Shown here one piece after another: positions 13,149 through 24,946 of a stretch of DNA of 64,000 nt (positions within the stretch are counted from its first letter, which is position 1; each line of letters begins with the position of its first letter). Source of the DNA: Cheiracanthium punctorium. Lineage: Eukaryota > Arthropoda > Arachnida > Araneae > Cheiracanthiidae. A program made the translations under genes and the position numbers. The notes below the pieces were generated by a model. It did not search any database and was not told the origin of the DNA. It saw nothing but the letters and a program-made list of their open reading frames with translations. The DNA lies in the NCBI GenBank assembly GCA_038373885.1, contig JAWZYV010013012.1, forward strand, positions 62,001 through 126,000. Direction: 5' to 3'.

Positions 13149-13294
13149 TACTTAATCATCATAATGAGGCATATTGTGAATGTGGCAAAAAGAACACAAA
13201 TGAAAGCAAAAGCTACATCGTAAACTTTTTCACCATTCCAGACATTGAATCGAGGATAATAGCCAATAAAAAGAAGAGTAATTTCCAAAGGACC
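13149..13294 (-). CDS. Tmc: TMC-B exon with second membrane segment
   Basis: 146 bases, acceptor TTTTCCAG|GG and donor AAGTA|GTATGT, phase 0 in and phase 2 out. Reads GPLEITLLFIGYYPRFNVWN, then a hydrophobic helix VAFAFICVLFATFTICLIMM. The FxGYY motif matches the FYGYYDN region of TMC proteins before TM2. The TMC-A copy (59794-59939) has the same length and phase. Confidence 0.95.
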
Positions 13295-14216
13295 CTGGAA
13301 AATGATGAATAAATTATTTGCACAATGAAACTTTCAAACATACAGTAAAAACTTGACTATCTGGAAAGCATTAGAAATTCCGAATATGTGAAAATTCTGG
13401 AAAGTTAAACTTGAGGGAAAAAAAGAAAAATGATGTTCACTGGCAAAGGTATTAGGGAGGGGAGATCTGACTCTGAATGTTTTGGAAAATGCTAAAAAAT
13501 TTTTAGCATAAAAGAGTTTAATAATATTACAGAAGAAATAATACCTATTGATTTCTAAAGTTCAAACACCTTTCACCCTCAAGAGCATTCATTTCTTAGA
13601 ATTAATTAAAAGGAGGGAGGGGGGATTTGATTTTTAATAGCAAAATTACCGTTCCTTGGAGTAAATTCTGAAGAATCACAAAAAAATCTGCTTTCATTGC
13701 CCTGTTCACTTGGTAATGATAGAGTTTGTGACAGATATCAGATATAACATGTAGAGTGGAGCCATTTGTTGTCAAGTCTAAATGTTTCATGACCAAATGC
13801 AGAGTAGAATAATTCAAAGAAACCTACTAAGACAAACAGTAATTGAGTACATAAAATTTTTAGAGAAAAAATTATACATACATCATGAACAATAATTAAT
13901 CAAATGTTCATTGAAATATTCATCATTCTAACAAGAAATATTAAGTAGCTTTCATGGAAATTGGCAATTCAGACACTAACTGAAAAAATTCTAAAAGTGT
14001 TTTTGGCATTTCTTTCCCCAAATATATTCTGTTTCTAAAATTTCCAGAGGCATTATTTAAAGTGACTGCATCTTTGATATTCTCTACAGAACTAAGATAT
14101 AATTTAATATTAACTACTATATTGTTCAAAGAAAAAATCATTACAAGAAGCTCTTAAATTGGGAGACAAACAGCCGTACAAGGAGAATAAAAAATTCATT
14201 TAGTATTATATCTAAT

Positions 14217-15661
14217 ACAAGGGTCACTGAAATTTCCCAGCTTTGATTAAATGGTACCAAATTCTAGGAGTATTCCAAGTAGTCCCATCCAACATCAATG
14301 CACTTTTCTAGGCAAATTTTTCAGAGTTTAAAAGCCTCAAGGTATTCATTTTTTGGAATGGATGCAAAATATGCTTTTACAGCCTCATCAATCTCATCTC
14401 AGGAAAGAAAACTGTGATCATATAAATTTTCCTTCAGATTAAAAAAACGCCGAAAGTCACACATAGCAAGATCAGGGGATTAGGGTGGATGTTTTATCAC
14501 TTAGATGTGTTTTTGCTCAAGAAATTCCCCTGTCAATCTTTCCATATGAGAAGATGCATTATCATGATGAAGCACAAGTCCCCTTACATTAACTTTTTGA
14601 TGAATTTCTGGAAGACACTTAGTGGTGTACCAGTTAGCTGTAACTGTCTGTTCCTCCAGCTTGCTGGCTTTTACCATTTGACCAATCCTGTACTTTAAGA
14701 AAATGGCATACATTACCTCTTTTATTGTTCATTTTCTTTTTACCATGCCGGTTTGAGGTCATCTTCAAAGATCCATACTTGACTTTCTTGAGGTGTTGGA
14801 ACGACAAAAAATAGTATGTACATTTCAAAACAAGTTACAATTTTAGAAAAAGGCGGTGTCCACAATTATTAAGTAGTTTAAGGATTCCTTTGCAGATTCT
14901 GACATGCTTTGCTTTTTGGTGTTCTGTTAAATTATGGGAGAACAAAAGATGCACTAATTTTTTCATGCGAAGATCTTCATGGTTAACTTTATGTATAGCT
15001 GTGGAACTAATGTTAAGTTTCTTCTGTAACATTTTATAAATGCAGCAATTATCACTGACAAGGACGTACCCAGGGGGGTGGTCCAGGGAGTCTGGACCCC
15101 CCCCCCCCCGAAATTTCAATTTTTGTTAGCAAAATAATAATGATGAAGTCTTTTTTGTGGAAAATTCTCCCTTTTTCACCGTTTGGACCCCCCCCCCCCC
15201 CGAAATTTTTGGACCCTCCCCGAAATTTTTTTTTGGGTACGTCCCTGATCACAGATATACATTTTTCATATGGCAGATACATTTTCTGGGACTACAGCTG
15301 ACAAGATTCTTCCTGTGTGTTCTTCATCCAGGAGAGAACTTCAATAAAATTCTGTGAACCATCTGAATATAGTAGCACGAGGTGGAGCTATGTTTTCAAA
15401 TGCTAATTGTAGATGTCGAAGGCATTCTTGTTGATTTAACCCCACTATAAAATCACAGAAAATGATAGCACAATAATGCTTTCATGCCAGTTCCATTTTC
15501 CTTCCTTTCAAAATTTATTCTAGAAAATTATCACAGATAAATTGCAACTGTTGCCATAAATTAATGCATGTGACCATAAAAGAGCTCAAATTTACATTTT
15601 AAACATTTTTTTTTCTTTTGCCTATTGTCTGCCATTGTCTAAAAAATTTCAGAGACCCTCA
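14217..15661 (-). mobile_element. Mariner-type transposon, degraded, interrupted
   Basis: The ends read AAGGGTCACTGAAATTT and, inverted, GAGGGTCTCTGAAATTT, next to TA or AT. Minus-strand fragments of a mariner transposase include VRGLVLHHDNASSHMERLTG, the HDN catalytic motif, and LAMCDFRRFFNLKENLYDHS near the C-terminus. Several in-frame stops break it (for example HPP*SPDLA and FLS*DEID). A 189-bp hAT-type element sits inside at 15059-15247. Without it the copy is about 1.26 kb, the normal size of a mariner. Confidence 0.88.
15059..15247. mobile_element. Small hAT-type MITE nested in mariner
   Basis: Terminal repeats CAAGGACGTACCC and CAGGGACGTACCC face inward. The target duplication is ATCACTGA/ATCACAGA (15051-15058, 15248-15255; one mismatch). 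Two C runs each followed by CGAAATTT lie inside. It has the same plan as 20487-20638. Confidence 0.85.
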
Positions 15662-16601
15662 TATTATGATAAGATAGCTGGCAGCAAGCAAATGCTATAG
15701 AGATATTTTCTGCTTGAAAACTAGCCTAGGAAGTGTCCAGGTACACATTTCTTGCATGATAGAATTTTCAATGCTACAACTATAATGATTGAAAAAATTT
15801 AATACAGCAATAAATGCTGATTTTTTGTTTTCATATTATCAAGCCAGCTAATCTATTCTAAAGTTAATCATTATAAATTTATTTATGAGCATTCATTATA
15901 TAATACTACTCAAATTTATAAATATTCTACTAATATTTTCATGATTTGTTGAGCAAACTTTTACTCTCATTAACAGCAATTCAGCAATAAAAATAAATAT
16001 GCATAGTTTTTAAGTTTATTCAATAATAATAATAATAATAATAATATAATGTATTATTAGGAAAAAATCATCAAAATATATACATACAGAAAAAAAATTA
16101 AATTATGTAATTTCAAAATTTTCAACTTAAAATTTTTATTTTTTTTACTTTTTCAAAAAGCAGAAATTTAGATTTTTTTAACATTTTAATATGTGGACAG
16201 GGTTCAGTGTGTGTGGCTGAGTCCTGCTTTTTCAAAAAACATTGAATGTCTCTGATGTTTTGATCTAGAGATAATTAGATAAGAAACACATAGATTGCCA
16301 GAGCACTCAGATATCCTCCCTTTTTTGAATCACTAAATGTGTAAAGATATCAAACTCATTAGATTTTTTTGCATGAATGCTGTATTTTTACATAGATGAG
16401 CAACAGCAGCTTGCGCAAGCTGCAAAAATTGTCAAAAATAAATCAATTAAAGAATCACTATTAATGCAGATTCCCCAGAGTATTAATAATGATTCCATTA
16501 AATATTGTATTAATACATATTCCCCTGTTGTAGTTTTAAAACTTTATCTATGCACAGAAGGTCCACCAACTTTATCATGTCTCAAGGATAGCCAAAGGGG
16601 A
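15662..16601. other. Intron stretch with only low-complexity DNA
   Basis: AT-rich DNA in the TMC-B intron between exons 17555 and 13294. A short AAT run lies near 16022-16045. No gene, RNA or transposon was recognised. Confidence 0.6.
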
Positions 16602-16609
16602 GTACATAT

Positions 16610-16975
16610 TAGAGATGAGACGGGCTCAGCCCGAGCCCGGGCCCGACTCGGGCTCGGGCTCTGTAATTCACGATTGCGTTTGGGCTCGTGAAAAATTTCT
16701 CCTTTGTTGAACATACTCCTTGAAACAGATTTTAAAAAGTGATTCATGGGATAAATAGACGTACTTATTTAAAAAAATAGCGGCACGGGGGACTAGAAGG
16801 TATGTGAAGCTCCAAAATTTATTGTATCCTATTAATGAAGTAGTTAAATTTATTTGTCTTTAGCTGAAATTTCGGGCTCGGGCTCCAGCTTTAATAATAT
16901 TGCTCGGGCTCGGGCGGGCTCGGATTAAAAGTCCTCGGGCTCGGGCTTCAAAAAATGAGTCCGAACTCATCTCTA
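16610..16975. mobile_element. hAT-type MITE with GCCCGAG-rich ends, copy 1
   Basis: Terminal repeats TAGAGATGAG/CTCATCTCTA are flanked by a perfect 8-bp duplication GTACATAT (16602-16609 and 16976-16983). Both subterminal zones are made of repeated CGGGCTC units, while the centre is AT-rich. Copy 2 is at 54334-54786 in the opposite orientation. Confidence 0.85.
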
Positions 16976-16983
16976 GTACATAT

Positions 16984-17131
16984 ATGGTCCAATCCTGGTA
17001 TATAACAAACTCATGGATATAATGAATGAAAATTTTGATCCTGCCATTTTACTATTGTATTTCTTAACATTTTGTACAAAGTGAACAAACTTTTGGTCCC
17101 TTGAATTTTGTTATAATGGGGTTTGACTATA
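16984..17131. mobile_element. Probable Tc1/pogo-type MITE
   Basis: Imperfect inverted ends: TATGGTCCAATCCTGGTATA on the left and, inverted, TATAGTCAAACCCCATTATA on the right, with TA at the tips. It directly follows the 16610-16975 element. Confidence 0.45.
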
Positions 17132-17554
17132 TTACTATTTGTTGAAGTGTACTGAGCAAACTATCATACTGAAACATAAGACTTGAACATCCAAACCCTG
17201 AAATTCTTTCCTGGAAATGGCCCGATCATGTCCTTATTAAATCGAAGTTTTCAAAACACTTTAAAGCATTCTGAAGTGATTTCATTATTAACATATTAAT
17301 AAGTGGCAATCCTGTAGATTCCATAAAGCAGATTTGAAAATATCTTTTTTTTTTTTTTTAAAGAAAAATGCTTTTTGTTTTTGGATTACCTACATTGGTA
17401 CACATACTGTAAATTTTAACTTTTAAACTAATATAAGTTGCAGTAAATAAATAAGAAATTCTGGTTTTCTTACACTATACCAAAAATATAACAGATGAGC
17501 TAAAAAAATAACTAAATAAAATAAAAATTTTAAAATTACAGAAGAAATTTATAC

Positions 17555-17763
17555 CTTTGTTAAAATATCGCTGGAAGTGGCACCAAAATTGCTGTCATTA
17601 ACATAGGAATCTGTGTTTTTTAAATAGTTGGTGTCAAATGTATGAGAGAATAGCAACTGAGGTATCACAAGAAAAAAGAAGTTCAGCAAAAAGATAATTA
17701 TATTTATGTACAACAGCCATCGTAAGAATAAAAAATAAGCCAAAGTAGATGCCCCATGACGAC
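17555..17763 (-). CDS. Tmc: TMC-B exon with first membrane segment
   Basis: 209 bases from acceptor TTTCTAG| to donor ACAAAG|GTATAA, phase 1 in and phase 0 out. It contains the family signature AYFLFLRWLLYINIIIFLL, followed by a long hydrophobic run to VIPQLLF (TM1). A polar extracellular stretch with SNFGATSSDILTK comes next; the NFG corresponds to the same position in vertebrate TMC1. This exon is the most diagnostic one in the window for the family. The matching TMC-A exon is not in view and must lie beyond 64000. Confidence 0.95.
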
Positions 17764-18223
17764 CTAGAAATAAAAGGAAAACAAAATGAACAATTTTTAT
17801 AGTGAAAGAAAATGATTTTACAGGCCAGAAGAAAGTTTGCTCATTATTTTATACATCATTCATGTACATATTATGTGCACACTAAGGAAAATTGTTTTTG
17901 TCAGTGGTGGAAGTAACTTACATCCCCCCCCCCCACACACACACATTAGAAGTTTTAAGTGTATTGTTTCTAATACACATAAAACTTCTAAAACTAAGTA
18001 AGAATCAATATACAGTAAATATAAAGTTATGAGGATGGAGTGGTGGACTTTATTTGAAGTATGTCACATCAGATTAATAATAATATCAAGTATAATAAGT
18101 ACAAATAATAATAATAAATATATCAGATTTATACTGAAGATTCGGTATTATGCTGATTCAACCTTATACTGATTGAATCATTCAGTATTATATTTTTCAG
18201 TATACTGATTGATTCAGTATTAT

Positions 18224-18228
<5 letters not shown>

Positions 18229-18272
<44 letters not shown>
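18229..18272. repeat. TA dinucleotide microsatellite
   Basis: Run of about 20 TA units in the TMC-B intron between exons 19266 and 17763. It abuts the left end of the 18274-18740 element, and a shorter TA run continues on the other side. Confidence 0.9.
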
Positions 18273-18273
<1 letters not shown>

Positions 18274-18277
<4 letters not shown>

Positions 18278-18740
18278 GCTGCCAACCTTCCAACAACAAA
18301 ATAAGGAACACAGCACGTGGTCATAAAATCAGAAATAAGGAACAGTGCGTGGTCATGATATGTATGATTAAATATACAATTAAAAATTTTACATTAACAA
18401 AATTAAATTATGTGTAGAGAGATGATGTGCATATATAATCATTAATTTATAAAAATAAAATATACTTAACTTGGCTCAATTACTACAATAGACTTAAGTT
18501 TTTAATGAAATGAAAGAATAATAAGATAAATGTCATTCAATTAAATTTATTGACTTATTTACAAGGACAAATGCTTTACTAAAAGCTAAAAATGTACACG
18601 ATTTTCCTTTTTTCTTTTAATTTTTAAAAATCCTTCCACAGAAGCTGAAAAACGGAACATTTTGGCCTAAAAACGTATTTACGGAACAAAGCTCAAAAAA
18701 CGGAACAAATCCGTATAAAACGGAACACTTGGCAGCTATG
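18274..18740. mobile_element. MITE with CATAGCTGCCAA ends inside a TA repeat
   Basis: Ends CATAGCTGCCAA and TTGGCAGCTATG are perfect 12-bp inverted repeats, and TA repeats lie on both sides. The interior repeats AATAAGGAACA and ACGGAACA. A second, truncated copy lies at 60655-60955. The TA-rich flank hides any target duplication. Confidence 0.75.
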
Positions 18741-19265
18741 TATATATATATATATATATTACTGTAATTATGAAAATTTTAAAACTGATACTGACTGATT
18801 CAGTATTATACTAAATTAATCAGTATTAGCTTGAAAAATTTCATAATTACAATAAAATATATATATAGAATATAATATGTGCTACTTAAAAAAGCTGAAA
18901 ATTCACCCATTCCTGATTTTTCAGGGTTTTCACCTTGTTCAATATCAAATGGTTTAATGATAGTGAAAAAGTGAGATATCACGGTGGATAATGCATGGAG
19001 GTTTGATCTCCCACCCTGGCTGTGGCCTTGCTTATAGCACACAGTCTAGATTGTACAACTGCACTTTACAATGTGACAGCTATGCACTGAGCATTAAAAG
19101 AATTTAAAACATTTATACATGGAAAAAATAAAAAAATAAATCACAAGATTATTTACAGTTATTTATAGAGAATAGAAATGAAGACTATAAATTTTAGGCT
19201 TTTTCATCTATAGTGTTATGACACAACTTAAAATAAACCTTTAACAAATAAAAAAATAATAATAC

Positions 19266-19347
19266 CTTCAATAAATTTAAGAGTTTCATTCCAGAAGTCA
19301 AACCAGTACTGAAAATTTTCATATTTTCTTGCAAGGCAATTATGAAA
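19266..19347 (-). CDS. Tmc: TMC-B exon before first membrane segment
   Basis: 82 bases between acceptor CATTTTAG| and donor ATTGAAG|GTATTA, starting in phase 0 and ending in phase 1. The 27 codons read FHNCLARKYENF...FWNETLKFIE. The end joins the next exon as FIEGRHGASTLAYFLFLRW, matching the TMC consensus I-E-G-x-F/H-G...YFLFLRW. This is the amphipathic segment that leads into TM1. Confidence 0.85.
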
Positions 19348-19472
19348 CTAAAATGAAAGTATTTAAATGAACAAGAAAATATTATCATCATCACTATTTT
19401 AAAGAAAATATATTACTACGATATGCTACAAAGTAAAATTAATAACTCAATAAAATAAAACAGATACAGTAC

Positions 19473-19505
19473 CTTTAGCTTAACAAAATCATATTTGTTC
19501 CAAGT
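19473..19505 (-). CDS. TMC-B candidate exon fragment, acceptor not found
   Basis: The frame reads TWNKYDFVKLK and stops in phase 0 at the donor CTAAAG|GTACTG, only 125 bases before the next exon. The joined sequence TWNKYDFVKLK-FHNCLARKY resembles the W..Y...F stretch of TMC proteins just before the first helix. However, an in-frame TAA sits directly upstream at 19506-19508 and no AG acceptor lies between them. It may be a damaged exon, a sequence error or chance. Confidence 0.25.
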
Positions 19506-20486
19506 TTAGTTGATTTTAATAAGCAGTAAACATTCTTTAAACTCAAAGAAGGGGGGGGGGGGGTGTCACCTATTGCTACCCTTCAAACTTGGAGAGAAAT
19601 TGTAAAATAAGATACTTAATGGAATTAATAAACATGATTTATTGATTTTTTAATGATAAATAGTTGATTATTTATTCAATATTAATAATATATACTTATG
19701 AACACTTCCTACAGATTATTATATTAAGTAATGGGCTTTCTAAAAACTTGACCAATGGTGCATTGCTTGGTCAGAGCAATTAGGTAAGTGTTCAATGTTT
19801 TTAGCAAAAGAGTAATATAAAGAGTACATTTTCCATGCTTCCTCTAATTTTTGGAGTACCTGAAGAGCTTTGTGTGCACCTGCAGGAATAAATCATACTT
19901 CACTAAAATCTCATGCTTTTATTTCCAACTTAAATTCTTCCAATTAGACATATTTGTTAGTGGTTTCAAACAGGACTAGAAATTCTGAAAAGGGACTCCC
20001 CCCCCCCCCCCCCACACACACAGCACAGACACACATTATCACTACTGATCTACCAAAAGGATAATGCCCATCCATCAACAAGAAAAGGCATCTGGCCTAG
20101 TGAAAACTGGAGGAAAAGCAAACATTTTCAGACTGGGAGAAGTTTTACTGATTTTTAATCAGCTAAAATTGTGCTTTTCAAAGCTAGTACTAGGGAGACA
20201 CTACCTTTCTGTGACAGCACTTAATAGATGAACTATAATCATGACCACCAAGTGATATGCCATTTATTGTCATTTAGGGATGTTTGGATTTTTTTTTTTT
20301 TTACTTAGGCTCATTCATACCATTGATAATAGTATATATGCTCAACCTAGTTTTTTTTTTGTTTGTTAATAGTGATAGAAAAAATGTCTCGTCTAATCAA
20401 TTGTCCCATGGATATAGATTGGATAAACTAGCAGATGGACAATACTGCATAAAAGCTCCTATTAGCCTCCAGTGGAAGGCCCTCAT

Positions 20487-20638
20487 CAGGGGCATAGCCA
20501 GGGGGGGGGGGATATCGGGATATATCCCCCCCCCCCCGAAATTTTTGTTTTAGTGATGAAATTCCGTCTATTTATACACATATAAGTTCATATCCCCCCC
20601 CCCCCCCCCCCCGAAAAATTTTCCTGGCTACGTGCCTG
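20487..20638. mobile_element. Small hAT-type MITE with long C runs
   Basis: Ends CAGGGGCATAGCCAGG and CCTGGCTACGTGCCTG are inverted repeats. Flanks GCCCTCAT and AGTCTCAT agree at five of eight bases. Two C runs, each followed by CGAAA, give it the same plan as 15059-15247. Confidence 0.75.
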
Positions 20639-20831
20639 AGTCTCATACATGGATAAACTACTAGTTAGAGCTTTTAAGGCAAATAATTGGGGAGGCATGT
20701 TATTTTTTTGCAACATGCAGGTGTGAAGTTTCAATTTTTTGAGTTTACTAAGTGTAGGTTTTGCTACAGATTTACACTGATTTGAGCCTGTTCTCAGTTA
20801 TTTGATCAGATTAAGGACTGATTTTACTTAC

Positions 20832-20922
20832 CAATGATTGCATTAAGTGTTGAGTACTGTATAATTAAATTTGAACTTTCAAAAAACTTGTTTATGATTT
20901 TGGTTTGTCTCTGTTGGTCCAT
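20832..20922 (-). CDS. Orphan exon-like open frame
   Basis: ATG at 20922 opens 30 codons (MDQQRQTKIINKFFESSNLI...) that end at a strong donor ATTG|GTAAGT in phase 1. The product is unknown and does not resemble TMC. A 19-bp direct duplication (CCATGGTCTAACTGCTGTA) lies at its start. It could be chance, a first exon of a nested gene, or a gene fragment; no partner exon was found. Confidence 0.25.
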
Positions 20923-21954
20923 GGTCTAACTGCTGTAAACCATGGTCTAACTGCTGTATAGGCATTGATTGCTAGAAAATTTCTATTTCCTATGAAATCT
21001 ATTACATACTCTAATAAAAAAGTTGCTTAAGTTGAATTCAGATTTTTTTTTCTTTAAATGCCTTATTTTTAAGAGTCTTTCAGAGCCTCGAGATATTATA
21101 AATATGGACTTCAAAACATTCATTGACAAAACTTCATAAAGTTATTGTTAACATAAAAAGGCAACTTTTAAGTGCTATTAGAAAATTATTTGCTGAAAAA
21201 AAATATTTTGCCCTATACTTTTGTCCCATCCTAATGGTAGTCATTACTTAAACTTTAGAATAAATTCTGTGACAACATTGTTTGAGCTCTTCTCACCCTA
21301 AACTCGCTGATTTATAAGGTATAAAAATATTACACATATAATGGAAAAATATATTCTTTTATTGGTTATAAAATATGATTCAAAAGAACTAATTCAAAAT
21401 CCCACATAAGTGAGGGTCCAAAGAAGTTACATAAAAAGTCTATTTTTTTAAATACACATATGAACAAGAGTTTCTTAGGTGAGACTGTGACTATATAATC
21501 TGATTTTGTTAACTCTTAAAATTCACTATTAATACTGTAAGGAAATTAATAATAGCAACAAAAACAAAGTGTCAATGAACTGTAAATGTTTAAATGCACA
21601 CAGATGTTTGTGTGAATATAAATTGTACATAAAAGTTTTTTTCTATTAAAGAATTTTAACAGTTCATTTCCCAATGTTTCCTTTCTAGCAGTTGAATCTG
21701 GTTGGTTAACTACAGTAATTAAATAAATTATTTCAGTTTCAAAATTTATGAAAAGTATACCCAAACATTAGCATTAAACATATATTGTTAACACTCACAA
21801 AACTGCATAGATAAAAGTTTAAATGTTACCCTTGTAAACAGGTACAATACTTGAGTTTAGTTCAACTTTTCTCTTGAAGCAGTGAAAACCTTTGTACCTC
21901 TCAAAACATGTGCTGAACATTAAAAGCAATTAACAAATACAGTCTTAACCATAG

Positions 21955-22100
21955 TTAAAACTAATAAAAATTACCAAAGTAAAACTGTTTAAAAATATAT
22001 TTTGGCACAAAGTCCATGGCCATCCTCAGGATCCTCAGGTCACATCTTCCTATCCTTGAGGCAAGGACGGGTGTTCCAAATGCCATCTAGAGTTGATGTC
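21955..22100 (-). mobile_element. Inverted partial 3' end of Penelope-like element
   Basis: Its reverse complement matches 23960-24108 over about 150 bases. Both share ACTCTAGATG, AAGATGTGACC, GAGGAT and TATTTTTAAACAGTTTTA. It therefore repeats the C-terminal end and 3' tail of the element in the opposite direction. Confidence 0.7.
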
Positions 22101-22169
22101 AGGTCTAGAGTTAATTTTGATATCATAATCCATTTACCACTCAAAAGATGAGAATAAATGAATAAAGAA

Positions 22170-22985
22170 ATTAATGTGCAAATTCAGCATTGTTATAAAA
22201 ATAATCAAACTGCTAATGCACTTTCAGCCGCTATGAATCTCATTTTAATGAATTCAAATTGGCTTGCAGATTGGCTCATTTAGCACCGCGAAATATATCA
22301 TCTCGCCAAGCGGGCAAATATTAAAGCTGTACTTGCTATAATGGTGTAATTAATTCACCAAATATTTCTACGGGTGGCAAATACCTAAGCTGAACCTAAC
22401 CGGCATTACTTTAATATGCATTTGAATTATTTTTCATTTTCAAAATACTGGGTGCTAAAATTTTTGAACACACATAGTATTTAGATTCACCCTGCTTGAG
22501 ATAGCGTTTTTCCAGATAGTACCTGATGCCAAATGGCGCTTTTTAAATCAGTTACAATTATTATTAGAAAAAGTATTAGAAAAATGAATTGGCATCAATT
22601 TTAAACTCCTGTTATCTAAGAGAACTTACTATTTGAAAATTGTGAACTTTGTGTAACACACTTATTTATTTTACTTACATTTAAATTTGGCATAAAAATG
22701 TAATTCTACTTTATTTTTGTTAATTTCACGTTGGAATAGCTTTGTTGCAAAGGAATGAATGATTTTTTTCTGGTGAAAATTGCCAAGCCTGGCAACCAAT
22801 AGGCTTATTTTTTCAGTTTTTTATAAATATCTTCTAAAATAATTAGAATTTCAAAATTTAAGTTAGCTTATCAGCTTCAACGGAATTTTCCGAATACGTG
22901 GACACCTTTGTCGAAACTCATATCCCTATAGTTTCGGAGGAGATAGAAGAACAAGCTTTTGACAGTGCTAGCGGCAGTTACTTTT
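22170..22985. repeat. 800-bp dispersed repeat, copy 1
   Basis: Collinear with 40590-42040 once the insertion at 40906-41630 is removed. Shared blocks include TTTAGCACC.CGAAATAT, TGCATTTGAATTATTTTTC and TTAGAATAGAGAGA. It lies between the inverted 3' end and the reverse transcriptase of the Penelope-like element. It is either that element's 5' region or an older repeat that received it. Confidence 0.75.
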
Positions 22986-24108
22986 TTTTTTTTTAGAATA
23001 GAGAGAAACGCAGGGTTTGTCAATGGGGTCAAACATTTTAGGAATTACTGCATGTGGAAAATGAGGTTAACTGAAGAAAAACACTATACATACAATTCTA
23101 TTATCAAACTTTGGTTACATTACGTTGATGACATTTTTGCTGATCGAAAAATCAATAGCCTTTCAATTTTACTCAATGAAATTAATACTTTAGATGATAA
23201 TACAAAATTCACTTTTGAAAAAGAAATTCTAATTTTTTTTTTTTACATTAAAATTATTAGAAGGCAACCAGACAAGCTTCAAATCACAGTTTATAGAAAA
23301 CCTATGAGTAACAAAGAACTAGTTCATTACAACTCAAAAACTACCTTTAATTACAAAACAGCTACAATAAGGTCCTACATTAATCATGCTTTGAATGCCT
23401 GTTCCAATAGTTTGTCAGAGAGGAAATAAATTACATTTTTGATCATTGTTACACCACTGGATATCCATACATATTATCAAAAAAAAAAAAAAAATTAATG
23501 AGCAATTAAAGAAATTTGATAACATCAAAGACGGTTAAAAGAAAAAAACACAATCTTACTTCTGCAATATCCTACAACCAAAACAGCAAATAAAATCATG
23601 AATGTTGCTTTAAATAAAGGTCTAAAAATCCCAGTTACGGCAAATAAAAACATTTTTAAATGTGTGTCCAACAAAGATGAAATGGATTTTAAAGAAACCC
23701 CAGGTATTTACGAAATTACAGTTCATTTTGAAGAAACACAAGAAATAGGAAGTTACATGGGTATGACGAAGCATAAAGAAAGACAAAATTAACACATTCA
23801 TCATCGAAAATTTAATAAACTAAGAACTGATCTATTCCGTTTAGTCCAAAAATCCAAAATTGATGTCAACTTTAACAATATCAGAAAAATTGCTGATTAT
23901 AAAAATAAGACATACGAACATTTTTGAGAATCTTCTCAACAGATGGCACAATAAACATGAAGCATGAAACTCTAGATGACGTATGGAACGCCTTCCTCAC
24001 CTCAAGTAAAAGATGTGACCAGTATTGCTGAGGATAGCTATGAACTAAGTTGTACTAAAATGTATTTTTAAACAGTTTTAACTAGGTAATTCTTTCAGTC
24101 TTAACTAT
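22986..24108 (+). mobile_element. Penelope-like retroelement, 5'-truncated and decayed
   Basis: 22959-23429 encodes the C-terminal part of a Penelope-type reverse transcriptase. The catalytic motif reads WLHYVDDIFADRK, followed by KLQITVYRKPMSNKELVHY, the family's vYRKPt box. After a break, 23598-23950 encodes a GIY-YIG-type endonuclease remnant (TPGIYEITVHFEE, GSYMGMTKHKERQN). The end reads ETLDDVWNAFL near 23970. In-frame stops at 23427, 23790 and 23925 show decay. The 3' tail is repeated in inverted form at 21955-22100. Located in the TMC-B intron between exons 28029 and 19347. Confidence 0.85.
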
Positions 24109-24671
24109 GTGTTGGACCATTTAACTGTTTTAATTGTAACAAAATTATTAGTAGAGTTTGAAATGTTATTTAACATCCTGTGGAAAATTAAGCATTTACT
24201 AAAAATTCTATTAAATAACAGATACATTAATATATGCAAAAACAAAAAAGTTAGGACAACTTTATTTCAAAAGATTCAGAATAACAAGAGAGATTTTAAA
24301 ACTCTTTTAAAATCTATTTAGGATATTAAATCTTAGGATAATCTTAAAGTTAATAAATTATTTTTACTTTTATATACCAAGGCATTCTTTTCAAAGATAT
24401 TTCAATGCTATTCCTATAACATAAATAAAAATATATTAATTTAATATTAATACTAGCTTTAGATGTTCTTTTTAAATTTTTTAAAAACTTAGAATCATAA
24501 TAAGATGCCAAAAGCAATTCATGTTACTGACATTGTTTAACCGTAAATAAGAAACCATTAATTTTTTTTCAGCTTTCAAGTTGTGACACTTTTGTGATCT
24601 TTTTTTCAAATACTGTTCACTTGGCACATGATTTTATTGATAGTTATGCTGCCATACACTTTTTCCTCAAT

Positions 24672-24946
24672 CAGGGATGAGATTGGCAAAAGAGCAAAAA
24701 AGCTGAAATCATACGAGAGCAAAAATTTGTACATGTGATATTTATATCTATTTAATGTGAAAGAAGTTTTAAGAGAAGAATAACATTGGAGCATGCTAGA
24801 AGATAAAAATATCACACAGTTAACTAATAACTACAATCGGAAATTCACAGAAAAAAACAGAATTTTCAGAGAAAAAAGATAAAGTGATTTCCTCTTTATT
24901 CACAAAAAGCTGAAATCAGTTAAAAAGCTGAAGAATCTCATCCCTG
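24672..24946. mobile_element. MITE with CAGGGATGAGATT ends
   Basis: Perfect 13-bp inverted ends CAGGGATGAGATT/AATCTCATCCCTG, 275 bp in all. The CAGGG tip suggests hAT. The 8-bp flanks do not match clearly. Confidence 0.65.
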
